This document shows, piece by piece, positions 42,797 through 54,266 of a DNA stretch of 64,000 nucleotides. Every line of letters begins with the position of its first letter. Position 1 is the stretch's first letter. The stretch is from Rhizophagus irregularis. Its lineage: Eukaryota > Glomeromycota > Glomeromycetes > Glomerales > Glomeraceae. The translations under genes and the position numbers were made by a program. Below the pieces are notes generated by a model. The model searched no databases. It had not been told where the DNA came from and worked only from the letters and a program-made list of their open reading frames with translations. The stretch is from the NCBI RefSeq assembly GCF_026210795.1, contig NC_089447.1, positions 3,474,501-3,538,500 on the forward strand. The letters are read 5' to 3'.

Positions 42797-44685
42797 ATGT
42801 CTTCCGAAAAATTTTCTTTGGAAAATTTTTTTTCGAAAACTCCTTTGCAGGTATCCCTGAAAAAATTTCACGTGACCAAACCAAATCGATCAGGTTATAA
42901 CAAGATATATGAAATACGCTGATCAAGGAGTTTCTTTTTTGAGCTCGCTGATCAAATTCCGTGCACCAATAATATTCATTTAACGATACACACAAATGAT
43001 TATCAAATGAACACAAAACCTATTAGTTACAAGAACACGAGTTCCTTTCCAAACAACAAATACCAAATTAGTTGTATGCTCACACACTTTTTTTCTTTAC
43101 AAAGAGTTATACCCTGATGTGTCCAACAAAAATATTTTAATATGCTTCGAAACAAATTATTGGACTGAATTAATATTATAGAATCACGTGGTTCGTTGGT
43201 AACGACCAGAAATATTCATACTAAAACATTCTTTAATTTTAGCTACAAAGAATATAGATTTTATTTTGGAATTTATATACCCTGTTCTCATATTCAATCA
43301 ACTCCAGACACTTTCTCTATGTTAGGCAAATGTAAAATTTCTGCTCCTTTTATTATGTTACGTGATAGATGTGCTTGTGTCAATCACCAACCACAATTTT
43401 TTAAATCCAACATTTTTCATAATATTAAACCCAAAATTGAACACAAAGATAAAGATACTACTCCTGATTTTACTAATAGTAAAACTTCACATGCTAATCT
43501 GTTGTATTTTAGATGGTTAGCTGGATGACAAAACATATTTTCTCTAAAAGAATGGGTATATCCTTTATTTCTTCTTACCATGCTCGGGACAATTCATCTG
43601 TCCTCAAATTTCACAACAAACACATGTACAGAAAAAGATTATCTAATTTTGAAAAGATTCCAAGTCCTAATCTCCGTACACAGAAATGGCAAGAAATACG
43701 CTTCAATCGCGCTTATCATCGCATTTTTAGTAAGATGAAATTATCTCCTGGACGTACTGCTCAACACTCAGATTATTTGGCTGTAGGACAAAAATAACAA
43801 TTCCTATTCATTAAATCACAGTATATCAACAAACCAATCAAACATTTATTATACAAGAAGGCTAATATCGCTCCGAATGCTGACGATTACAAATTCTTTA
43901 TACCTTTCTATGTAAATAATTCCCAACACGCTAACACAATTAAGGAGAATGTGAATTTTCTTGATGCTCGCATTCACATTTCTCCCACCTTACAAACCTT
44001 TGATGATTCAGTTCCTTGGGTTGAAGAATATAATCCGATCCCTAACATGTTTATCCCAGTAAAATACTGAGATATTATTCCAAAAGATCCTATTTATATT
44101 TTAACTGATGAAGGTAAAACTTATATTCCACCTGGCTCTCGACAATGGTTCACTCATATGTATAATTTAGAATGAAGAATTAGAAGACAATAACGCTTTG
44201 ATGAAATTGACCACAAACAATAGGCTGAAGCTATTGCTTTAGAAAATTTACGTAATCAAAAAAACATATCAAGGGCCGCTTATTATGGCACTAGTTTTAA
44301 ACATCTAGTGACGTGATTACGCGATCAAGATTCTTTTACAAGAGTACAGGATACATATGATGAATACATACGTCATCATATCACAGACAAGAATTACCCT
44401 GACCATATTAATAATGAATGAAAACAACGTAATCTTAATAGAAATTTATCTAAATTTTTGAAAAAGTTAAAAAGTGAAACTCCCAATACTTTACACGAGA
44501 TATCAGATGATACTAAATCTTTAGAACACCAACCTAACAAACACGATTCAACTTGTTTTACTAATACGTCTACAAATAATTCATTACATCCTCACAAACG
44601 TCCTCATCCTTCTACTGAAAATGCAGATGACTCCCCAGTAGCTGAACCATCAACTAATACAGAAAAATTTTTTATTCATATGTAA
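42797..44685 (+). pseudogene. Transposon ORF of unknown family, with many in-frame stops
   Basis: One frame from ATG 42797 reads continuously to about 43530, broken only by TGA codons. After one shift of frame it continues to a TAA at 44683-44685. The second part is polar and globular-looking (KWQEIRFNRAYHRIFSKMKL, VPWVEEYNPIPNMFIPVKY, SRQWFTHMYNLE) with a Ser/Thr/Pro-rich end. Most internal stops are TGA, falling where Trp or Arg would suit; three others are TAA or TAG where Gln would suit. All are one transition away from sense codons. The 3' flank ends in AAATAAATAAATAAATAA near 45290, like a LINE tail. No reverse transcriptase, integrase or transposase motif is seen. Confidence 0.5.
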
Positions 44686-44888
44686 TTTTTTATACATTAG
44701 GAGTCAAATACCCCTTATCAAGTAGTTTAATCTATTAAAATAATGTGAAACATTCCACTTCTTACAGTATTTACAAGTGGCGACCTTGGTTGAAAGCAAA
44801 ATACGGATTCTTAATCTTTTTTTTGAATTGTAGTTTTTTCTTTTCTTCTTTCTCTTTTTTTCTTTGACCCATTTGAAATGTTAGCGTA

Positions 44889-45111
44889 GGACCCCGCCTA
44901 CTATTAAGATAGGTCACCCTGTGGCCTAACGTAAGGTTTACATATAAAATTCTTTGAAGTTCCTACTATAAAAGGAAATTTTATGTTACATTGTTATGAT
45001 TTTTTTCCTTTTTAATCAATTAACCAATAGAATTTAAGCAAATCCTAAGGTAAGGTTTCATATGAAAGTGAAATTTTTACCGGTAATATATCTTAGTAGT
45101 AGGCGGAATCC
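44889..45111. mobile_element. MULE-like MITE, 223 bp
   Basis: Inverted ends GGACCCCGCCTACTATTAAG and, reversed, GGATTCCGCCTACTACTAAG are flanked by an exact 10-bp duplication TGTTAGCGTA (44879-44888 and 45112-45121). Nested in the 3' flank of the transposon ORF. Non-coding. Confidence 0.8.
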
Positions 45112-45484
45112 TGTTAGCGTAGTCCTAGTATTTTGAATAGTTTGTTCGAAGGGTGAAGTCCCGTAGGGGATTAATTTCCAAAATTCTATACACGCCTATC
45201 AGTTACCATCATGTAAATGTTGCTTGACTTTTATTTTGTAATAGTTTTGGGAATACTACTCTTCTAGTAATAAAATAAATAAATAAATAATCTTAATTTT
45301 GGCCAGAATTATATAATTATATCCAAAGATAAGATAGATGATAGTATGTAAAATTTACCTGATTTATTAATATCTATTTCTCATCATTACCATCTAATAA
45401 TAAAGTAAAAAATAAAAATAAAATGATAAATATGAAAATAGTAAATAATATTAGAATCACAGAATCACCGAATTATTTGCTAAC

Positions 45485-46713
45485 CTATATAAATTATCTT
45501 ATTATCAGGCAATAAAGTGACAACACTACCAAGAACACCTTTTGGTGCACCAATTGAATTTCCTTTGTTCCAAATTAAATTTATTGTATCTAAAATATTA
45601 ACATCTGGACCAATTCCATCCCAGAAATACCCTATAAAAAATAAATGTCCAGAAAATGTCTACGAAAATGTCCAGAAATTGTCCAGAATAAATCTGGCAT
45701 GTCCAGAAATTGTCTAGAAAATGTCTATTTTTTGCTACAAATTTGGTACCTAAAATTTTGATATATCCGGATTTTGTCCAGAATTTGTCCAGTATAAAAT
45801 TTTGGACAAATTCCGGACAGATAAACCTGGGCAAATTCCAGACATATAAAAATTCAGATAATTTGAACTGGACAAATTCTGGACGCTACTTCCAAAAAAG
45901 GATAAATTAATTTTGTAAAAAAATGCAAAAAGCACAAGACTGACATTCATAACCTTCTTTGTCATACTAATTAAATTTGCTGAGAAGGCAAAAATACTAT
46001 ATATCTATAATATAAACTTTAAGTTAAAAGCAATTATAATGATGGTCACCTGTTGATCATCTTTTTGTGCTAAATTTTATGAAAAAATATTTCAGGTCAA
46101 TTTCCGGACAAATTCTGGAAAAATGAGTGTCCAGAAACGAGTGTGTTTTCAGAACAATTTCCGGACATGGTACCTGGCATTTTCTGGACATTTTCTGGAC
46201 AATTATTTAGACAAATTTTCTGGACATTTTCTGGACAATTTCCGGACACTTATTTTTTATAGGGATACATTAATCCATTATGGTCTATAATTTCCATTTC
46301 AAAAGTAAATAAAGAATACTAGGAAGTTCCTCTGGTTACTTTTAAAATATTCCATGAATTGTTTTGTGGATTAAATGTGTAGGCTGTTACTACTTTAAAA
46401 ACTTTGACGTCATTGAATTCTCCGCATATGAATAACGTATTATTATTTGCACCACCCTTTGCGGATGCAGCATTATAATGTGCAGGAACTTTATTAGTGC
46501 TTGATAAATCTTTCACTTTTAAATTTTTAATATTAAAAGGGATAGAAAAATCAATATAAAAAAATCATTTCCAACTTCATTAGATGGGAAACCACCCAAA
46601 ATATATAATTTATTATCAATAAATGTTGCAGTATGACCTGACCTTCTCTTCGACAAATAGGTTGTTTCTTGGCAATCTATTTCAATTAATAATTGAAATA
46701 AAATCCATAACAT
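45485..46713 (-). pseudogene. Kelch-membrane gene fragment (K3), interrupted by a transposon
   Basis: Only exon 1 of a Kelch gene like K1, K2 and K4 remains. It starts at 46713 with a shortened signal peptide (LWILFQLLIEIDCQ) and RSGHTATFIDNKLYILGG. It then shifts frame in an A-run near 46560, resumes as KDLSSTNKVPAHYNAA, meets a TAG near 46320, and is cut at 46268 by a 635-bp element. Beyond the element (45629 down) it continues as far as NKIIYI with an altered donor (GTTAGC). A decayed exon 2 can be guessed near 45390. Exons 3-6 are missing; transposon sequence lies where they would be. Confidence 0.8.
45630..46264. mobile_element. CCCTATAAAAAATAA element (635 bp) inside K3
   Basis: Perfect 15-bp inverted ends CCCTATAAAAAATAA are flanked by ATA on both sides (45627-45629 and 46265-46267). 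The paralogous exon in K2 reads GAAATACATT across the site, confirming a 3-bp duplication. Inside are many TGTCCAGAAA and TTCCGGACA repeats on both strands. No ORF of note. Same terminal type as the element at 54267. Confidence 0.85.
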
Positions 46714-46719
46714 AATATA

Positions 46720-47373
46720 AAAAAAAACCTAATAATATAAAAGTATTAGACAGTCTGGTGGCAACAAAGTCGCTGCGTATAAACCTAAGCTAGTTTATTA
46801 ATTATTTTATTTTTCTAAATTAAAAGTTTGAATAATTATAAGACCATTATATGTTACAACTAAAGTGTATTAAGTTTATGATTATAAATCTTAATACATT
46901 AATTTTTTAATATGAAATAATATATCATCTACTAATAAAAATATGTGTAATTTAAAAATATAATATCAGTTGCCAGTAAAATGGTAGAAAAAATTCGGAT
47001 CGACATGAATTTTGTAATACTATAATTTTGATGATTCCTTATTTATCTAAATGGTTTCACAATGTTTCAATTAGGTAATGAAAATAAAAATGTGCGGATG
47101 TAAAAATTGTTGAATCTGATTGGTATGGATTTTAGCCTCAGATGTGCAATGTGCATGCATATTTTTGTATACATTACATTTAGTTCGGAGCTCTGTAATA
47201 AAATAAAATAATTTTACGATCACTAAATTTGTTTTAATGATTTTCATTTATTATAAAGTAAATAACAATATTACATATATAACTAAAATTACTGTAATTG
47301 ACACATTTATTTCATCATTTATAAGTATAGAATCGTTAAAAAGATATTTTAAAAAAAGCCAAGAAATACTAAT
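46720..47373. other. No gene seen
   Basis: AT-rich DNA between the Kelch relic and the kinase pseudogene. It probably includes the old K3 promoter and the kinase leader. No repeats with clear ends. Confidence 0.45.
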
Positions 47374-48906
47374 ATGGAAATTTTAAATAAAGCATCCAGA
47401 GAAAAGCCAAAAAATTTATGGAAATATGTCGATTCTGATAAATATCATGTAAATGCAATTTCACTTTTTAATTTATTATAAAAATATAAATTAAATAGTA
47501 AATAAATTTTATTACATATTTAGAAACATGTTACAATTTCTTCTATTGATTCAGTTATCAAATCAGAAGAAATTGATGATAAAATAATCTATATGGACGA
47601 AATAGAAAAAAGAAAAGAAGTATATGGTATATGTGGAGAATGTAATGAACCTGGCACAGGAGAATATTGGTGTCAACCTTGTAATGCAAAAAGATTTGAA
47701 GAAAATTTTAAAAATTGGACTAGTGGAAATAAAGAAATTGATGAATTAATACAACATTCACTGTACGTTATACAAATTGTCTTGAATGGATACCTTTTGA
47801 GAAATTTCAAAATGTCACTTATATTACCAGAGGAGTCTTTGGTAAAATTTATTCAGCCGAATGGCCTGAAGGAAATTTTTTTAACTGGGATATTGAAAAT
47901 CAAAAATGGAAAGAAATACAAATCATAAAGTTGCTTTAAAAAGCTTGGATAATTCTTCTGAAATTAGTACAGATTTTTTAAATGAGGTAACTAAATAAAA
48001 AAATTAATTTATCATGTTATATTTAAATTTTCATTGTAATTTTTGTTTAAACTTTTTTTTAATATTAATTGTTAGATCAAATCTCATCTTCAGATTTTTA
48101 TTTGGGATATTATTTATTGCTATGGAATAACTCAAGATCCAAATACCAAAGATTATATGATGGTTTCATATTACTGTGAAAATGGAAATTTAAGAAATTA
48201 CTATTTAAATAATTCCGATAATATAAAACTTTATCATTTATTAGAAATTGCAAATGGACTGTTAAGTATTCATAATGCTGAAAAAGTCCATAAAGACTTT
48301 CATTCATGTAATATATTGGAAGGTAGGGCTATGTATATAAGTGATTTAGGAATGTGTCAACCAGCAAATAATAAAGAGAAATCAGATAAAAAAGGAGTTT
48401 ATGGAGTATTACCTTATATGGCACCAGAAGTTTTACGTGGATATCAATATACAAAAGCAGCTGATATTTATTCATTTGGAATAATTATGAATGAGTTTCT
48501 TTCTGAAGAAATCCCTTTTAATGATATTCCTCATGATCATATTTTAGCTGTTAAAATATGTAAAGGATTTAGACCAAAAATTTCTGAACATATTCCAAAA
48601 TTTCTTGTAGATTTAATTATGAAATGTTGGGATGCTAGGGCAGAAAATAGACCAATTGCTAAAGAATTGTATCAAACATTAAAGAAATGGGAGGAAATAC
48701 AGTATAATGATGATAAAATTTCTTCTCAAATGAGTGAATATGAAGATAAAATTAGAGAAAAAAAATCTAAAAACAGATCAAATGGAAATAATTCTGAAAG
48801 TATTAAAACTCATCCTCAAGCAATTTATACCATAGACTTTTAAGTTTTAAAAATCTTCCAGAACCAGTAAATTCATCAGATTTAACATCTTTCCAAGTTA
48901 ATTCAG
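47374..48906 (+). pseudogene. TKL-like protein kinase pseudogene (G3)
   Basis: Exon 1 (47374-47447) begins MEILNKASREKPKNLWKYV. Exon 2 (about 47523-47987) carries a CGECNEPGTGEYWCQPCNAK zinc-ribbon lead, as is usual before kinases of this type, then shifts frame near 47760, reads LEWIPFEKFQNVTYITRGVF (glycine loop already altered), and shifts again near 47925. Exon 3 (48078 on) is open through the catalytic part: VHKDFHSCNIL (HKD in place of HRD), ISDLGMC, PYMAPEVLRG, RPIAKELYQTLKKWE. It ends at TAA 48843 after a third shift; LPEPVNSSDLTSFQ follows in another frame. Three frameshifts and the HRD change argue for a dead gene. It is not close to G1 or G2. Confidence 0.8.
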
Positions 48907-48909
48907 GTA

Positions 48910-50999
48910 AATCTTCAACTTTAATTGTGAAAAAAAAGTTCAAGTTTTAATAATATCTAACCTTTTTAATAATCGATGATGTCCAATCAGTATCAGCAAA
49001 TCTAAGTAAGTGTAAATACTTTTTGTATTTATAAATTATATTTATTTTAACATTATATTGTTGTTTAATTTATAGTTTCAGAATGTTTTGATTGTAAAAT
49101 TTAGTGAATCAGGTAAAATAATTTATTTGGAGTGATTTATTAATTAGTTTCCGTCTAATTCGTTTAATTTATTTAATTATTCCTAATAATAGATCTCAAT
49201 GAAATTAATCAAGAAGAAAATAATTTGATTGATGAGCCTTAAATAACAATTTGTTTTTCAGGAATAGTCAGAATAATAATTTAAAAATTTTTATTTAACT
49301 TGGTTTATATTTAGTAATCAGTATTATATCATAGTATGGAAGAATCAAATAAGTAAAAAAAAAAATATCTTATGTTAAAAAGAGACGCCAATTTTGATTA
49401 CAAACGCTAAAAAGCGGAATGCTTGGAAAATGTCATTATGATATCACGATAAAAAATTATGATAGAAAAATCTTAGGTTAGCTTGTCTATTAAGAAAGCT
49501 GCAAACAAACAAATAATTATTCTTTATATTTAAAAGTCATTTATTTTTATATTTGAATAAGTTTAAATAAAAATTTTTTTTTGTTTATTTTAAACTTATT
49601 TAAGACTTTAATTGAATTATTTTTAAGATGGGTTAAAATAATCATACATTTTTTTCATGAAACAAAAACTGCAGTCGGTATCCACAGTAATCGCACCAGG
49701 AAAATATTCATTTATCACATAATTTCTTTATTTATTCCAAAGCTTAATAGATTATATATTCACGATTAAAGAATTTTATCTTCTAAAATTCTTCTGCGCT
49801 AATTTATTTAATTGATTACTATTAACCAATTATTTATTGACTAAAGTAAAGTATTGAATTATATAAATAGATAAATCACGCCATTCACAGACTATCGGAT
49901 CAAAATTAAAATAGTACAAACAAAACGTCATTATTTAATTTTACAAATGAAAAAATTATTTTTAATCGAAATGAAAATAAAAACTATTTATTACATATAT
50001 GTAATAAGTGTTACTTTCACAAAATATAAAATACCTTCATAATGAATATTAAACTAATTTTACTAATTATAAATAAAAATTTTTTCAATGTTCTTTTTTC
50101 TTCTTCCAAAGTAAGAAAATAGATTTTCTTTGAATAATCAATATTCTTTTTCTTGTTGATATTTAAAATTCAAAAACACAAGGCATAAAAAATATTTTTA
50201 TAGTAGTTACAATATAAGAATTTATATTATATGTACAAATCTATTTGTCGTACTTTTGCAAAAAATGTTATGTAAAAGATAGTGATTCGAATAAATTAAA
50301 AAAAAAAAATCCAACTTGGATATAAATTCGAATATATCCGGATAGAACTGAAATCTGGATAGGATACATAAATAACCTAATACCTGACACTAATATATAA
50401 ATTCTTTTTTATATGTAAAATTTTTTGGCACTTGCACACAATAAATATACGCAAGTGTTTATACAAAAAGACAGTAGTATTTGAAAAATTCTGATTTTCC
50501 GTTAAAAATCATGGTTATCAATGAATATGTGCATAAAATCGATTTACCAGGATCCAAAATCGTTTAAATATTTATTTATTTTTATTATCCAGATTTCGGA
50601 TAAAATCACGACCATCTAGATATCTGAAAAAGAAAATTTATTCGGTTCATCCAGTAAATATGGCTACGGGCCGAAACACTAGTAAAAGAGAATACTTTTT
50701 CCAATTTGCAAACAAATAATTATAATAAGTATATCATTTCGATAAACATTTTTTTAAGCAAGATATCATAAATAGTAAACGCAAATATAATTCGCCATTC
50801 TTTTTTATAAATGAATGTTTAATCATTATTAATTCATTAATCATCCTATAATGAAGATTATAATAAAAGGTATTTATTATCATTTATATAATTATTTTTT
50901 TTCCGCATGACACTTTTCAAATTTCAACATGCTAGTATCTTGAGTTGTTCTTATAGCAATCACTACTTCATTATTAATTACTATAGGGTTGATCATAAT
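48910..50999. other. Intergenic, kinase 3' remnants then nothing
   Basis: Up to about 49240 short coding-like pieces (for example DLNEINQEENNLIDEP near 49196) are probably the last exons of G3. Beyond this the DNA is AT-rich with no convincing gene, RNA or bounded repeat. Confidence 0.45.
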
Positions 51000-51008
51000 T
51001 AATAGTTA

Positions 51009-51141
51009 TTCGGCACGAAGTGCCGAATATTGGGTAAATCAAATTTGATTGGTTGATCCAGCTCCGCAGGAGCCTGAGATCAACTGATCAAATTTAATTA
51101 TAAGCTAGCATTAGTTATTCAGCTAAAAGTGCCGAATAAGT
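51009..51141. mobile_element. Short inverted-repeat element with TTATTCGGCAC ends
   Basis: TTATTCGGCAC at the left and its reverse GTGCCGAATAA at the right bracket about 130 bp. The left end itself forms a hairpin, TTCGGCACGAAGTGCCGAA. Additional inner palindromes (GATCAACTGATC region) are present. No clear target duplication. Confidence 0.5.
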
Positions 51142-51264
51142 GATTTGTCCGGTATCATGTGATTTATATGTAACATTTAAGCTTTTTTTTGCCATTTTAA
51201 GACTTTTTTTTAATAAACTTTTTTTTTACTAAATAAACATTTATATCGTCTCTTGACTCTTCTA

Positions 51265-51662
51265 ATGGAAAATATTGATTTTATTAACGATAATGTGAGT
51301 TTTATATTTAAATTATTATGATTGTTATTAATATTTTTAAAATTAATAATATCTGATATAATATTTTAGTCATATTTCAAACCAACGGCTGAAGAGCTTG
51401 CAAAATTTTAACAAAGCCGCGTACCATTAAATACAACTAGATGTACTGAAAAATGGGTCAATATTTTGAATTCTTGGCAAAATCATCAAAATGTTGGTTA
51501 TACGTATACACTTGAATCACTTTCTTCTAATGAACAAATTGTAAAGGAAATGTGTGAATTTTTATATGGTGTTAGAACAAAGAATATTCAAGAGCATCAC
51601 TTAAAAATGCAGTTGCTTCAATAATTCGCCACCTTAAAAATTCAATACCATATTTGGATTAA
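51265..51662 (+). pseudogene. DUF3504 / Crypton-like fragment
   Basis: Exon 1 (51265-51294, MENIDFINDN) and exon 2 from 51370 have good GTGAGT and TTTTAG splice sites. Exon 2 reads SYFKPTAEELAKF, then an in-frame TAA, then RVPLNTTRCTEKWVNILNSW, TYTLESLSSNEQIVKEMCEF and LYGVRTKN. A frameshift follows and it ends ASLKNAVASIIRHLKNSIPY before a stop. This resembles the N-terminal region of the ZMYM2/QRICH1-like DUF3504 proteins related to Crypton tyrosine recombinases, a family I recall as abundant in Rhizophagus. The recombinase core is absent, so it is a dead fragment. Confidence 0.5.
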
Positions 51663-51669
51663 GAATTGT

Positions 51670-52680
51670 GCTATCTAATTTATAATTATTTATATTCTTT
51701 TTTTTATTGCATTTGGAGTAATCCTCTTTCTGATATCGCTTAATAATTCTCAACTTTTGCAGGTCCTTTTGTTCTTTCATCTCTAATTTAGTTATTTTTT
51801 AGCATTACCCAAATTTCTCCTTTTAAATCATAAATCTGCTGCACATAATAAACATATGCAAATTTTCCAAAGTTTCCAAGTTTTCAAAAGTAAAGTTTTT
51901 AATGATTTTTATTATTCTTAATTGGTGATCCGCGAGTCAAGTAGCGAAAACGATAATAAAATTTGACGGAAATTTATTAATTAAAAGCCGCATTTCCGAA
52001 TGTGGGGTTGTTCATGAATTTCTCTAGCCAAATGTTTAAATAACGCCATTTTTCTTTAATGAAATAGTTTTCCACAGTTTTCCCACCAATCTCATGCAAA
52101 AAAAATCATAATGTAACATTGGAAAAAAGTCCAATTTCTAAGAGATCTGAGATTCGAAAGACAAAAACTAGTTTTATCATACCATATCACTTGTATAATG
52201 AGTGTGAAAAAGTCTTGAATTTGTCGAGTTAGAAGTTATTACAGCATAGTTTACTAATAAAATAAATCAAAAATAAAGCAATATGCATGAAAGTTTAGTG
52301 AAATATAAAAAAATTTCCATAATTTGTACTTTTAAAACCTTAGTTTACCTAATAACATAGTAAATGCCGCGTGCTTCCAAGGTAAACTTCGTCAAAAAAA
52401 AGTTTTACACTTTGTAGCTTTGAAAAATAAAAGTGTGACATTTACTTTATTGTTTGTGTTATTTTTAGTAAACTATGCTTATAGTTTTTGTTACATCAGA
52501 AATCATTAAAGTCGGCGTATTATGACAAATTAGTATATGATTTGCGTCAAATTTTATATGTAATTTCTCTAGTTGACTCGCGGATCGTCAATTAAGTATA
52601 GAAAAAATTTCTTATTTAAAAAAGGTTTTCCTTTCGATTTAAAATTAATTCCCACCAATTCATATCAAATTCGAATTAAA
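51670..52680. other. No gene seen
   Basis: Two short motifs face each other at the edges (GGTGATCCGCGAGTCAA near 51926 and TTGACTCGCGGATCGTC near 52572), which could be the ends of a degenerate 0.65-kb inverted-repeat element. The sequence between them has no ORF. Confidence 0.4.
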
Positions 52681-52687
52681 AATATAA

Positions 52688-53436
52688 ATGAAATCTGTTA
52701 TTTTATGCTTTTTTTTTATTACACCCATTTGTAATTCAAATGGTTTTAACTTGTGGAGTATATTTTATGGATAACAATTCTAAAGAAAGAATGTTGGTAG
52801 ATCATGGTCAAGGTTGTATTCAATTTTAACTTATGTATAAATAATTTTGAGATAAAAATTAATTGTATGTTATTGAACGGGGCGTCAAAATATCAGCCGA
52901 AGGCCGATATAGCCCCGTTCAATAACAATATTATTATACGTGATATTAGGATTAGTGCGTGTGCTAATATAATTATATTGTCGATCATCATTAAAAATAT
53001 CGGGCATGATAACAAAAATATCGGTACAATGAATTCCGCACAATCCTAATGAGCGTGTAATAATTGATATTATTATTGTTATATGGATGTTAGTTCAATA
53101 TGAAAGTAAAAATGACTGTTTTAAAGAAGCCAATTTAGCAATTAGAAACAAATGCACAGAATTGAAGAATGGATCGGATAAAGAAAAAATAAAATGCAAG
53201 TATATTTTATGAACTATATAACTAGATACCTGGTCTCCTAGCGTGTAATGGGAATATATTTAGATTACTGTATTTATTTATTGATCATTATAATTTTAAT
53301 TATAGTTGCAATACGTTTGACTTTGTGCCAGCTTGAAATGGCAAAGTTTGAAATACCAAGAGAATGTGAAAATATGAATGAATATTCTGGTGAATGTGCT
53401 GTCACATTTATATTTAGAGTGAAATCATCACTATGA
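52688..53436 (+). pseudogene. Kar5-like karyogamy protein gene, decayed 5' part
   Basis: From ATG 52688 a signal-peptide-like start (MKSVILCFFFITPICNSNG) leads to FNLWSIFYG, where a frame break precedes DNNSKERMLVDHGQ. A later stretch near 53093-53200 reads QYESKNDCFKEANLAIRNKC and TELKNGSDKEKIKC. After an ATTATAG acceptor at about 53303 comes AIRLTLCQLEMAKFEIPREC. The pattern LTxCxLxxAxxxxPxEC preceded by cysteine-containing helices is that of the Kar5/Tht1 nuclear-membrane fusion family. Phases across the intron do not match, the frame ends at 53436, and the membrane C-terminus is absent, so it is a truncated pseudogene. An inverted-repeat element lies in the first intron. Confidence 0.45.
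52869..52926. repeat. Perfect hairpin, 15-bp arms
   Basis: GTTATTGAACGGGGC at 52869-52883 is exactly complementary to GCCCCGTTCAATAAC at 52912-52926, with a GC-containing loop that has a smaller palindrome (CAGCCGAAGGCCGATAT region). It is likely the core or the end of a short transposon sitting in the Kar5-like relic. Confidence 0.75.
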
Positions 53437-53439
53437 ATG

Positions 53440-54266
53440 AAATAATTTGTTGTGTTAAAGATCGGCAAATTACAGTATTCTTACGAACGAACGTAAATTT
53501 TTTGATATTATTGGTTTAACACGTTATAACATTAATGTTTTTTTATAAAATTTATTAATTACAAATAAAAATTACAATTTTTTATATTATTAATAACATT
53601 ACTTTTTTCATTGACTAGTGATTAAATTGCATCAAATTTAACTATATCCTGAGGAAATATTTACTAAATGTTCAAGTCAGGTTCGATTTAAAATTGATTT
53701 CCATACAATTATCAGTTTTAAAATTAGAGAAAATGATTTTTTTTGCAAAGTTTATCAGAATTTCGTTCTTTGAATTGTTATTTATTTTTTTTTTATAAGG
53801 TTCTTAGGAGATAGTTCGCAAGGTCCATTGCTTAGATAGTGAATATCAGTCAAAAGAATCTTATATTGCGAACTACTTGCATGAAGTAGTGCTGGAGTGG
53901 TGTATCCATTCTCAATAGATTTAACAAAGACTCCTAGAGTATGGTCCTTGTTATACCTATGAAAATCTAATTAGGAATGAAAACACTACATTAAAATTTT
54001 CAAATATTCAAAAGGATTACCTTATGAGGGCTCCTTCAAATTCTCGGATTTCGTTTATTCCCACTTTTGTGGTGATATAATTCTTACATTGAACCAAGAG
54101 GGTATGTTCTTTAAATGGACTAAAAAATATCGATGCGCGAACCCCTATACCAAGTAAAATAAAAGCAAGTAAACATCATTACAATGTGGATGCAATAACC
54201 TGAGGTCGGTCTCAAGTTACTACAAACCATACACCTATTCATCACAACCATAAAGGATTTCGAATA
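53440..54266. other. No gene seen
   Basis: AT-rich, with a moderately complex stretch at 53800-54260 (AGTGCTGGAGTGGTGTATCC and similar) that resumes after the element at 54267-55613 (55614-55850), so that block was one unit before insertion. It has no clear ORF. It may be an old, unrecognised gene or repeat. Confidence 0.4.

Noticed and set aside
45517-45965. Several short frames rich in Q, N and W near the K3 insertion
   Set aside because: They are readings of the TGTCCAGAAA/TTCCGGACA repeats of the element at 45630-46264.
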